DNA of 11,857 nucleotides. Source: DATGKD01 sp035294855 (GTDB lineage Bacteria > Actinomycetota > Acidimicrobiia > Acidimicrobiales > UBA8190). The DNA is taken from NCBI GenBank assembly GCA_035294855.1, contig DATGKD010000046.1:1-11857 (forward strand), in the 5' to 3' direction. How positions within the stretch are numbered: position 1 is the stretch's first letter; each line of letters begins with the position of its first letter. Position numbers and translations under genes: made by a program. This document shows, in pieces, positions 5,245-11,388 of this stretch. The notes under the pieces are model-generated. The model was not told where the DNA came from. It was given only the letters and a program-made list of their open reading frames with translations, and did not search any database.

Positions 5245-6192
5245 TCACTTGGGGGCTCGGCCCATGCGCTGCGGACGGTCGGGTGAGTGACGTTGCGTCG
5301 TCATGACGACCACCCGGGCGATGACGATCAGCACGAGGACCAGCACGATGAGCAGGAACGCGGCCGCAAAGGCGCGGTCATGACTCGACGCGAACGGCTG
5401 GTTGTAGTCCGTGAAGACGTTGTAGGTCAGGTAGCCCGCCGGCGAGTTGTGCAACGCGAAGGTGGGGCTCTTCGAGTTGTACCCGAGGGTGAACAACAGG
5501 GGCGCCGTCTCCCCCACCGCGATGGCCACGGCGATGATGAGCCCGGTGGCGATGCCCGGGAGGGCGGGGCGCAGCACGAACTTGCGCAGTGCGTAGCCGC
5601 CGCGCATGCCGAGGGCCTCCGCCCCCTCGCGGTAGGTCGTGGGCACGTTGCGCAGGGCTACCTCGGTGGTCTTGGTGATGTAGGGGACGACGAGCACCGA
5701 CAGCACGATGATCCCCGCGTAGAGCGAGTTGCCCCAGTGGAACTTGACGTTGAGGGCCACGAATCCCACGTAGCCGAACACGATGGAAGGTATGCCGGCG
5801 AGGACTTCCGATGCCCGGCGCAGCAACTGGCCGCGGTCCTCGCTCACGTACTCAGCGAGGTAGACGCCGCCGCCGATGCCGATCGTGCCCGCCACCACGA
5901 GCACCAGGGCCACGATCAACAGGCTCCCCTCGATGGAGTTGAGCAACCCGCCGCCGTTGCCCGACGGGTATGTCGTCAGGTAGCTCCAGTGCCAGTGCGC
6001 CAGCGCGTGCCCGGCGATTCCCCACATGATCGACACGAGGGGGACGACGAGCAGCGCGAGGGCGAACGTGCACAGGCCCCACCGCATTCGGTTGCGGACC
6101 TTGCGGACCCGCACCCGCCGGCCGCTGTGCCCGGCCGGAGTCGGACGCGACGAGCTGGACGCCTGGGGCGGGGGCGACGTCGTGGCGCTCAT
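5245..6192 (-). CDS. pstA: PstA, phosphate ABC transporter permease
   Basis: One of the two membrane subunits of the high-affinity phosphate importer. Seen: 315 residues; a 35-residue basic, Ser/Pro-rich cytoplasmic N terminus, then about six hydrophobic helices (about 38-58, 88-110, 133-147, 157-175, 214-236, 283-303). The EAA loop that contacts the ATPase is at about 190-212 (REGAEALGMRGGYALRKF). EVLAGIPSIVFGYVGF and AIAVGETAPLLFT are typical PstA segments. The ATG at 6192 lies 3 nt after the pstC stop, so translation is probably coupled. The C-terminal end is followed at once by the response-regulator gene. Length and motifs are normal for the family. Confidence 0.95.
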   Translation of the reverse strand: MSATTSPPPQASSSSRPTPAGHSGRRVRVRKVRNRMRWGLCTFALALLVVPLVSIMWGIAGHALAHWHWSYLTTYPSGNGGGLLNSIEGSLLIVALVLVVAGTIGIGGGVYLAEYVSEDRGQLLRRASEVLAGIPSIVFGYVGFVALNVKFHWGNSLYAGIIVLSVLVVPYITKTTEVALRNVPTTYREGAEALGMRGGYALRKFVLRPALPGIATGLIIAVAIAVGETAPLLFTLGYNSKSPTFALHNSPAGYLTYNVFTDYNQPFASSHDRAFAAAFLLIVLVLVLIVIARVVVMTTQRHSPDRPQRMGRAPK

Positions 6193-6195
6193 CGC

Positions 6196-7320
6196 TCAGA
6201 TGCCCCGGCCGACCGGCAGCGCGGTGGTCGCCACGCGCCGCACGAGCAGGCGGGCCCCGACGTTGGCGAGAAGCGTGATCACGAAGAGCACGAGCGCCAC
6301 CTCGGCCAGGGTCGCCGTCGCCAGTCCGCTCACATCGGTGAACGCCCCGTCGAGCTGGGAGACGATCGTGGCGGCGATGGTGGTGAAGGCGCCGTACAGG
6401 GAACGGACGTTGGAGCCGAGCAGCACGCCGCTCACCATGGCCACGGCGATGGTCTCCCCGAGGGCGCGGCCCAGGCCGAGGACGACCGCCCCGATCAGCC
6501 CGGAGCGGATCCACGGGAAGCTCACGACCCCGAGCGCCTCGGAGTCGGTCATGCCGAGTGCCACCGCGCCCTCCACCGTGGCCCGGGGGACCTGACGCAA
6601 GAGGTCGCGCGTGGTGGCCGCGATGATGGGCAGGATCATGACGGCGAGCACCACGCTCGTGGTGAACAGGCCCTCGCCTCCCCCGGTCGGTCCTTTGAAG
6701 AAGCGCAGCACGGCGACGTCGGGGATGTGGTTGGCCCAGATCGTCGCCACGTGGTGGGAGAGGAACGGGCCGAGGGTGAAGATCCCCCACAGACCGAAGA
6801 CCACGCTGGGGACACCGGCGAGGACCTCGAGGCAGAAACCGACCGCACTCGACATACGGGGGGGCATCTTCTCGACGACGACGAGCGCAGTGCCCACGGC
6901 GACGGGCACGGCGATCACGACGGCGATGGCCGACGACACCACGGTGCCGATGATGAGCGGGAGCGCTCCGTACGACGCAAGCGGAGGATGGCGGATGCCG
7001 TTGGTGGTGACGAGGGGCGAGTAGAGCGCTCCGAACGTCCACCGGTCGTGGACGAAAAAGCCGAAGCCGTTGTACCTAATGGCCGGCCACGCCTTCCACG
7101 CCAGCACGACCAGGATGACCACGAGCGCCAGGATCGGCACGAACGTCACCACGCGCAGGCCCTGGGGCAGGAGGCTTTCCAGCCGCCACCAGCGCCGGGG
7201 GTGCCGGGGCCGCGACGAAGGGACGGGCCGGTCGTCCGGCCCGCCCCCGTCGTGGTCGCTGCCACCACCGCCACGACGACGTGCCGGGCGAGTGGGCGCG
7301 TCCTGCGTGGCGACGCTCAC
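6196..7320 (-). CDS. pstC: PstC, phosphate ABC transporter permease
   Basis: The second membrane subunit of the phosphate importer, pairing with PstA. Seen: 374 residues from GTG 7320. A hydrophilic N terminus of about 50 residues, rich in Arg, Gly and Asp, precedes the first helix (about 56-75). Further helices follow, with the PstC segments EVLAGVPSVVFGLWGI (165-180) and LGRALGETIAVAMVSG (from about 283), and an EAA loop at about 244-270 (PRATVEGAVALGM...). The long periplasmic loop at 80-115 is usual for PstC. No Shine-Dalgarno stands directly before the GTG; instead it overlaps the TGA of a 10-codon ORF (7317-7349) as GTGA. It stands between pstS and pstA. Confidence 0.95.
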   Translation of the reverse strand: MSVATQDAPTRPARRRGGGGSDHDGGGPDDRPVPSSRPRHPRRWWRLESLLPQGLRVVTFVPILALVVILVVLAWKAWPAIRYNGFGFFVHDRWTFGALYSPLVTTNGIRHPPLASYGALPLIIGTVVSSAIAVVIAVPVAVGTALVVVEKMPPRMSSAVGFCLEVLAGVPSVVFGLWGIFTLGPFLSHHVATIWANHIPDVAVLRFFKGPTGGGEGLFTTSVVLAVMILPIIAATTRDLLRQVPRATVEGAVALGMTDSEALGVVSFPWIRSGLIGAVVLGLGRALGETIAVAMVSGVLLGSNVRSLYGAFTTIAATIVSQLDGAFTDVSGLATATLAEVALVLFVITLLANVGARLLVRRVATTALPVGRGI

Positions 7321-7349
7321 GCCGTCGATTCGATGCTGGGCACGCCCAT
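7317..7349 (-). CDS. 10-codon mini-ORF coupling pstC translation (tentative)
   Basis: Seen: ATG 7349 with GAGGG at 7357-7361 (7-nt spacing) opens the frame MGVPSIESTA and stops at TGA 7317-7319, overlapping the pstC GTG (7320-7318) by 4 bp. The pstC start has no Shine-Dalgarno of its own, so ribosomes could load on this mini-ORF and restart at pstC. It lies 20 nt after the pstS stop. The peptide is too short to have a function of its own that can be judged. Confidence 0.4.
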   Translation of the reverse strand: MGVPSIESTA

Positions 7350-7369
7350 GGTCAGACCCTCTCCGCCGG

Positions 7370-8524
7370 CTACGAAGCCACCTTGGCGATCAGCTTCGAC
7401 GAGATCGTCACGACCGAGGCCGGCAGCGCCACGAAGTTGACCTGGTCGAGGAACGACGGGGCGTTCCCGCCGCTCGGGTCGATGCTCCACGCCAGGACGG
7501 CTTTCACCGCCTGGGCGGCCAGAGCGCTCGGCTGCTTGGTGGGCACGATGGCGTACTCGTAGTTGACGATCGGGTAGCCGTCGCTGGCCGGGCCGAAGAT
7601 CATCGACACCGCCCCGTTGGACGGCGTCTGGTTGGTGAAGCTCGCCGCCGCCGACGAGATGGCGGCCTGCGACGGCAGCTCGAAGTTGTTGGACTTGTTC
7701 TTGAGCGCCGCGTACCCGAGCCCGGCCGCGGTGGCCTGGTTCAGGTAGCTGACGCCGATGTAGGCGATGCACCCGGGGCTGTGCTGGCACGCCTGCACCA
7801 TGCCGCCGTTGCCCTGCGCCGCAACCGCCCCGGGAGCGCTCGGCCACTGCACCGTCGTGCCCGGCGGGACCTTCTGTCCCCACCCGGTCGGGTCGGCGGC
7901 GGCCAGGAACGAGGTGAACAGGAAGGTGTCACCCGAGCTGTCCGAGCGGTGCACCGTGACGATCGGCAGGTTCGGCAGCGTCACGCCCGGGTTGAGGGCG
8001 GCGATCTTGGCGTCGTTCCAGTTGGTGACCTGACCTTGGTAGATGGCCGAGATCGTGGGGCCATCCAGCTTCAGGTGTTGGGTCAGTCCTGGGATGTTGT
8101 AGTTGATCTGCTGCGCCGAAATGGCGAGCGGGATGTTCTCGAGCGTCGAGTACTGCTGCATCTGCGCGGGTGACAAGTAGGCGTCCGAGGCCCCGACGTT
8201 CACCGTGCCGGCCGCCGCCGAGGACACGCCCGTCCCCGATCCGGTGGACGCGGCGGTGAGGGACACGCTCGGCCACTCCTGCTGGATCTTCTGCGCCCAC
8301 AGCTGGAACAGCGGGTACAGAAGGCTCGAGCCGGTCTCCTGGAGGGACACCGAGCTGGTGGGCCAGTTCTCGAGACTGCTCAACGAGGCGGCCGCGCTCG
8401 TCGTCGAGGTGGTCGTCGACCGGTTCGACGAGGACGGGCTCGAACTGCACGCCGCCAGGGCGACGGCTACCGCCGCGAGTGCCGCCAGCGGCGCCAACAA
8501 CCTGGTGCGAGGGCGCGTGGACAT
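7370..8524 (-). CDS. pstS: PstS, phosphate-binding lipoprotein
   Basis: The extracytoplasmic phosphate-binding subunit of the importer. Seen, from ATG 8524 (384 aa): a lipoprotein signal peptide with Arg residues at 4, 6 and 8, a hydrophobic core and the lipobox VALAAC with Cys26, followed by a Ser/Thr-rich tether to about residue 50. The mature domain has the PstS motifs LQETGSSLLYPLFQLW (61-76), STGSGTG (93-99), GASDAYLS (111-118) and VHRSDSSGDTF (191-201), which form the phosphate site. Start choice: AAAGGAG lies 11 nt before ATG 8524; an in-frame ATG at 8545 overlaps that site and would put charged residues before the signal peptide. It is second in the operon, 99 nt after pstB; no second PHO box was found before it. 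Confidence 0.96.
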   Translation of the reverse strand: MSTRPRTRLLAPLAALAAVAVALAACSSSPSSSNRSTTTSTTSAAASLSSLENWPTSSVSLQETGSSLLYPLFQLWAQKIQQEWPSVSLTAASTGSGTGVSSAAAGTVNVGASDAYLSPAQMQQYSTLENIPLAISAQQINYNIPGLTQHLKLDGPTISAIYQGQVTNWNDAKIAALNPGVTLPNLPIVTVHRSDSSGDTFLFTSFLAAADPTGWGQKVPPGTTVQWPSAPGAVAAQGNGGMVQACQHSPGCIAYIGVSYLNQATAAGLGYAALKNKSNNFELPSQAAISSAAASFTNQTPSNGAVSMIFGPASDGYPIVNYEYAIVPTKQPSALAAQAVKAVLAWSIDPSGGNAPSFLDQVNFVALPASVVTISSKLIAKVAS

Positions 8525-8535
8525 AGAGGGTGGGG

Positions 8536-8539
8536 CTCC
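8536..8539 (-). promoter_or_regulatory. Ribosome-binding site GGAG for pstS
   Basis: GGAG (within AAAGGAG) on the minus strand, 11 nt before ATG 8524. The spacing is on the long side but it favours 8524 over the ATG at 8545, which lies upstream of this element. Confidence 0.5.
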
Positions 8540-8579
8540 TTTCATTTCGGAAACTGCGTTCCGGGATCAACACAACGGC

Positions 8580-8604
8580 GCGGCGCCGGTGAGCCGAACG
8601 CCGC
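8580..8604 (-). other. Hairpin between pstB and pstS
   Basis: On the minus strand GCGGCG (8604-8599) pairs with CGCCGC (8585-8580) around a 13-nt loop, and the following bases are moderately T-rich (GTTGTGTTG). It might end or process part of the pstB message, or stabilise the pstS message. A weak stem; low confidence that it functions. Confidence 0.25.
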
Positions 8605-8623
8605 CCGGCCGGTCAGTCGGAGG

Positions 8624-9535
8624 TCATCCGATCCTCCCGCTCACGTAGCTGACCGTCTCGGGCTCGGCGGGGTTGTCGAAGATCTTCTCGGTGTCGCCCG
8701 CCTCGACGAGCCGCCCGTTGTACAGAAACGCGGTGGTGTCCGCCACGCGACGGGCTTGGGCCAGGTTGTGCGTGACGATCACGATGGTGAGACGGGCGGC
8801 CAGCTTGCGCAGCAGGTCCTCCACCATCTCGGTGGTGATGGGGTCGAGCGACGACGTGGGCTCGTCGAGCAACAGGACGTCGGGCTCCACTGCGAGCGCC
8901 CTCGCCAGGCACAGCAGCTGCTGTTGGCCACCGGACAGGCGGAAGGGCGACTCCGTGAGCCGGTCGGCGACGGCCGGCCACAGCCCCACCTCGCGCAGGT
9001 AGCGCTCGGCGGTCTCGGCGTACTCCCGGCGATGGACGAGACCGTGGGCCCGCACACCGGCGAGGACGTTGTCGCGGATGCACAGCGGGAACGGGTTCGG
9101 GCGTTGGAAGACCATGCCGACCCGGCGGCGCAGGACCAGCGGGTCCATGTCGTCGCTGGTGATCTCGGTCCCGTCGAGGTCGATGGCTCCCGTGCGCCAG
9201 TAACCGCGCACCTTGTCATTCATGCGGTTGAACGACCGCAGGAGCGTGGACTTCCCGCACCCGGTCGGGCCGATGAGGGCGTTGATGGTGTCGGGGGCGA
9301 TGGCGAGGTCGACGCCGCTCAGCACCTGCTTGCTGCCGAAGCCGACGGCCACGTCCCGGGCCTCGATGACCGGACGGGTGAGGAGGCCGACGGCGGCGCG
9401 GCTGGCCGGCGCACGCTCGGGCCGGGGATCGGCGTACGCCGGGGAACGCCGGGGGTTGGCGCCCAGGGTGGTCACACCCGAAGTCGCCCCCTGGTCGCCG
9501 GCACCCTCGTCGTGGGGCCCGTCTCCAACAGCCAT
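8624..9535 (-). CDS. pstB: PstB, phosphate ABC transporter ATPase
   Basis: The ATP-hydrolysing subunit that drives phosphate import. Seen (303 aa): Walker A GPTGCGKST (89-97), the PstB-specific SFNRMND that follows it, Q-loop MVFQRPNPFP, signature LSGGQQQ, Walker B VLLLDEPTSSLDP and H-loop VTHNL; the C terminus YVSGRIG is typical. The signature is followed by LLCLARAL where PstB usually has RLCIARA, so an Arg is replaced by Leu. The ATPase domain starts at about residue 56; the 55 residues before it are Gly/Pro/Ala-rich and probably disordered. ATG 9535 is supported by a -10-like box 9 nt upstream. It is the first gene of the operon, which is unusual: pstB normally follows pstA. Confidence 0.95.
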   Translation of the reverse strand: MAVGDGPHDEGAGDQGATSGVTTLGANPRRSPAYADPRPERAPASRAAVGLLTRPVIEARDVAVGFGSKQVLSGVDLAIAPDTINALIGPTGCGKSTLLRSFNRMNDKVRGYWRTGAIDLDGTEITSDDMDPLVLRRRVGMVFQRPNPFPLCIRDNVLAGVRAHGLVHRREYAETAERYLREVGLWPAVADRLTESPFRLSGGQQQLLCLARALAVEPDVLLLDEPTSSLDPITTEMVEDLLRKLAARLTIVIVTHNLAQARRVADTTAFLYNGRLVEAGDTEKIFDNPAEPETVSYVSGRIG

Positions 9536-9544
9536 CGCTCGCGC

Positions 9545-9550
9545 AAGCTA
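9545..9550 (-). promoter_or_regulatory. -10 box (TAGCTT) of the pst operon
   Basis: TAGCTT on the minus strand fits TANNNT and ends 9 nt before the pstB ATG, so the transcript would have almost no leader. The -35 position holds GCGCGT, nothing like TTGACA; that is expected for a promoter that depends on an activator bound to the adjacent PHO box. Confidence 0.5.
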
Positions 9551-9559
9551 CCCACGGCA

Positions 9560-9610
9560 GGTGAACAACGCGCGAACAAAGAGCGACAAGACGGTGATCG
9601 TTCAGTGAAA
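9560..9610 (-). promoter_or_regulatory. PHO box: five 11-bp direct-repeat units before pstB
   Basis: Read on the minus strand, cores TCAC or TCGC recur at exactly 11-bp intervals; on the plus strand these are GYGA tetramers starting at 9561, 9572, 9583, 9594 and 9605. Compared with the 7-bp actinobacterial PHO unit GTTCACC, the units from promoter outward are GTTCACC (7/7), GTTCGCG (5/7), TGTCGCT (3/7), GATCACC (6/7) and TTTCACT (5/7). The consensus and 11-bp period are those described for Streptomyces PhoP. The perfect unit ends 9 nt from the -10 box. The likely binder is the response regulator encoded as last gene of this operon; that link is inference. Confidence 0.75.
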
Positions 9611-9637
9611 AGCCGGCGCCGAATTCCGGGCCGAAAT

Positions 9638-9662
9638 CCGGCCGGGAAGGGTCCCTGGCCGG
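9638..9662 (-). terminator. Hairpin terminator after the hemQ-larE-NIL cluster
   Basis: CCGGCC (9638-9643) pairs with GGCCGG (9657-9662) and GGGA (9644-9647) with TCCC (9652-9655), with a 4-nt loop and one bulged base. It begins 3 nt after the stop codon at 9666-9668. On the minus strand it is followed only by ATTTC, so the U-tract is poor, as is common in GC-rich genomes. It separates this cluster from the pst promoter. Confidence 0.5.
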
Positions 9663-9665
9663 CGG

Positions 9666-10181
9666 TCATGCATGGCGCCGCCGGTGAGCCGCGGCTTTGG
9701 CCGCGCCCCAACGCACGGCGAGGTCCGGCAAGGACGGATCGAGCGCCGCGAGCGACGCCGGGGTGAGGCCGTAGACGTCGCCGGGGAAGCGCTCTTCGGC
9801 GAACCCGTCCCGCTCGACGGGGGGCACGCCGGCCGCGGCAAGGACCGCGGTGGGGTACGACACCGCCCGCCGGACGAGCTCGAGAGGAGTCGCCCGCTGG
9901 GCGTCGATGTCCGCGCCGAGGAGCCGCCGCAAGCTGTCGCTGACGTCGGACCCGGCGCGCGCCGACGCGGCGTGCGCCTCCGCCATGACCGCAGCGCGTC
10001 GCGCCGGGTCGCGGGCGCCGGGCGTCACCTCCGTCCAGGCATCGAACAGCTGCATCACCGATCGCACGACCCAGCCGGGCACGGCCTGCGCCACCCGGTC
10101 AGCAAGCTCCTCGCCGGCCTGCGCAAAGAAGCGCTCGATGTCGTCGCCGCCTTGGCGCGGGTCGGCGCCCCCGCGGGCCAC
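9666..10181 (-). CDS. Conserved protein of unknown function
   Basis: Seen: 171 residues from GTG 10181. The first part is helical and acidic (DDIERFFAQAGEELADRVAQ), then VPGWVVRSVMQLFDAWTEV, and the second half contains LLGADIDAQRATPLELVRRA, VSYPTAVLAAAGVPPVERD and FPGDVYGLTPASLAALDPSL. I recognise the '...ADIDAQRATPLELVR...PTAVLAAAGVPPV...FPGDVYGLTPAS' pattern as a short conserved actinobacterial protein without known function. No signal peptide, membrane helix or catalytic motif stands out. The start is the first codon able to initiate after the upstream gene's stop, 17 nt downstream of it, with no clear Shine-Dalgarno. It is last in the hemQ-larE-NIL run and is followed by a hairpin. Confidence 0.8.
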   Translation of the reverse strand: MARGGADPRQGGDDIERFFAQAGEELADRVAQAVPGWVVRSVMQLFDAWTEVTPGARDPARRAAVMAEAHAASARAGSDVSDSLRRLLGADIDAQRATPLELVRRAVSYPTAVLAAAGVPPVERDGFAEERFPGDVYGLTPASLAALDPSLPDLAVRWGAAKAAAHRRRHA

Positions 10182-10198
10182 GCTGCGCCGACCGCCGG

Positions 10199-10438
10199 TC
10201 AGCTCTCGACGACGTCGCCCAGGAGGTCGACGCGCACGCCCTCGGCTCGCAGCCACGCCAGGGCCTCCTCGACCCTCGCCGGCTCGCCGCCGAGCTCGCA
10301 CACGATCCAGCCCTCGTGCTCGTCGACGTTGGCGCGCCGGATGTTGGGCTCGACGCTGTGGTCGCGCACGAGCTGCGCGATGAACGGGCGGCGGACGAGC
10401 TCATCCGGAAACGTCAGCTTGACCCTGACGTCGATCAC
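10199..10438 (-). CDS. NIL domain-containing protein
   Basis: Seen: 79 residues, nearly all one NIL domain: VRVKLTFPDELVRRPFIAQL at the start, then the VEPNIRRANVDEHEGWIVCELGG core and a final helix and strand (RVEEALAWLRAEGVRVDLLG). NIL is a ferredoxin-like fold known as the C-terminal domain of MetN methionine importers and in proteins of sulfur and homocysteine metabolism; there is no ABC ATPase here, so this is the free-standing form. The GTG start overlaps the larE TGA by 4 bp (GTGA), so the two are translated together. The pairing suggests a small partner for the sulfur-transfer step or a methionine/sulfur sensor; that is inference. One Cys (in IVCELGG) is present. Confidence 0.9.
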   Translation of the reverse strand: MIDVRVKLTFPDELVRRPFIAQLVRDHSVEPNIRRANVDEHEGWIVCELGGEPARVEEALAWLRAEGVRVDLLGDVVES

Positions 10439-11388
10439 GAGTTCGTTCCGTCGAGGCCCGCGTTGAGGTTGCCCGAGCGGAAACCCTCGAGGTCGAGCGT
10501 GACGTAGCGGTACCCCGCGGCCCGTACCGCCTCGACGATCTCGTCGCGTCGCGCCACGGCGTCGGCGAGGCCGTCGGTGTCGAGCTCGATGCGCGCCAGG
10601 TCGCGGTAGTGACGGACCCGCAGCTGGCGGAAGCCCAGGCGCCGGAGCCCGGACTCGGCGGCGGCCACCTGCGCCAGGGTGCCGACCGTGACGGGCGTGC
10701 CGTACGGCACGCGTGACGCCAGGCACGCGGCCGCCGGCTTGTCCCACGTCCGCAGCCCGAGACCGAGCGACGCGGCGCGCACCTCGGATTTCGTGAAGCC
10801 GACTTCCACGAGGGGGAAGCGCGCCCCGCGTTCGGCCGCGGCGGCCTGTCCCGGGCGGTGGTCGCCGAGGTCGTCGGTGTTCACGCCGAGGACGACGACG
10901 GCGGCTTCCGCCTCGGCGATCGGCGTCAGCACGTCGAGCAGGTTCGCCTTGCAGTGGTAGCAGCGGTCGGTGCCGTTGACCGCGTAGGCGGGATCCTCGA
11001 GCTCGCCCGTGGCGAGCTGCACCCAGCGCAGGCCCCACTCACCGGCGAGCGCCGCACAGTCGTCGAGCTCCTCTTGGGCGAGCGACGCCGAGACCGCCGT
11101 CGCGCACAGGACGCGCGCCGCACCGAGGGCGTCGGTGGCCACCTTGGCGAGGAACGCCGAGTCCGCGCCCCCGCTGAACGCCACGACGACACGATCGAGC
11201 GCGCCGAGCGCGGCGTGCAGGGTGTCGAGCTTCAAAGCGACCGGCGCCTCGAGCGCGGGCGCGAGATCGCCGGCCACGGCGTCGCGCTCGGACGACCGTG
11301 TGTCAGACGACTGTGTGTCAGACGACCGTGTGTCAGACGACCGTGTGTCAGACGACCGTGGGTCAGACGACTGTGTGTCAGACGACAT
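10435..11388 (-). CDS. larE: LarE, ATP-dependent sulfur transferase for nickel-pincer cofactor
   Basis: Adenylates the nicotinate-derived precursor and adds sulfur during synthesis of the nickel-pincer nucleotide used by lactate racemase-type enzymes. Seen (317 aa from ATG 11388): PP-loop SGGADS at 72-77, RCYHCK with Cys143 and Cys146, WDKPAAACLASRVPYG with Cys222, and the LarE ending YVTLDLEGFRSGNLN. The CxxC plus third Cys matches, as I recall, the three-cysteine subclass that holds a [4Fe-4S] cluster and not the single sacrificial Cys of Lactobacillus LarE. Residues 2-31 are six SSDxQ/R repeats encoded by a 15-bp tandem repeat, outside the enzyme fold. A GTG at 11277 (residue 38) would skip them. 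The ATG overlaps the hemQ end by 11 bp; larB and larC are not in the window. Confidence 0.93.
   Translation of the reverse strand: MSSDTQSSDPRSSDTRSSDTRSSDTQSSDTRSSERDAVAGDLAPALEAPVALKLDTLHAALGALDRVVVAFSGGADSAFLAKVATDALGAARVLCATAVSASLAQEELDDCAALAGEWGLRWVQLATGELEDPAYAVNGTDRCYHCKANLLDVLTPIAEAEAAVVVLGVNTDDLGDHRPGQAAAAERGARFPLVEVGFTKSEVRAASLGLGLRTWDKPAAACLASRVPYGTPVTVGTLAQVAAAESGLRRLGFRQLRVRHYRDLARIELDTDGLADAVARRDEIVEAVRAAGYRYVTLDLEGFRSGNLNAGLDGTNS
11291..11388. repeat. 15-bp tandem repeat, six copies plus a partial
   Basis: Units GACGACCGTGTGTCA (plus strand) start at 11291, 11306, 11321, 11336, 11351 and 11366, with C/T at position 7 and T/G at position 11 as the only variants, then a partial GACGACAT at 11381-11388. 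The array begins at the larE start codon and contains the hemQ stop. The 15-bp period keeps the larE frame and encodes SSDTR or SSDTQ (SSDPR once). Confidence 0.95.

Noticed and set aside
3335..7440. Very long plus-strand open frames (3335-5290 and 5287-7440) opposite the regulator and pst genes
   Set aside because: Their products are Arg/His/Asp/Gly-rich with no domain, and the minus strand carries unmistakable pst and regulator proteins. They are antisense shadows produced by high GC content.
10199..10438. NIL protein as part of a methionine ABC importer (MetN)
   Set aside because: There is no ABC ATPase, MetI or MetQ nearby; the gene encodes only the NIL domain and is coupled to larE.
11291..11388. 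CRISPR-like array
   Set aside because: Units are 15 bp and directly abut with no spacers, and they are in frame within larE. It is a simple tandem repeat.
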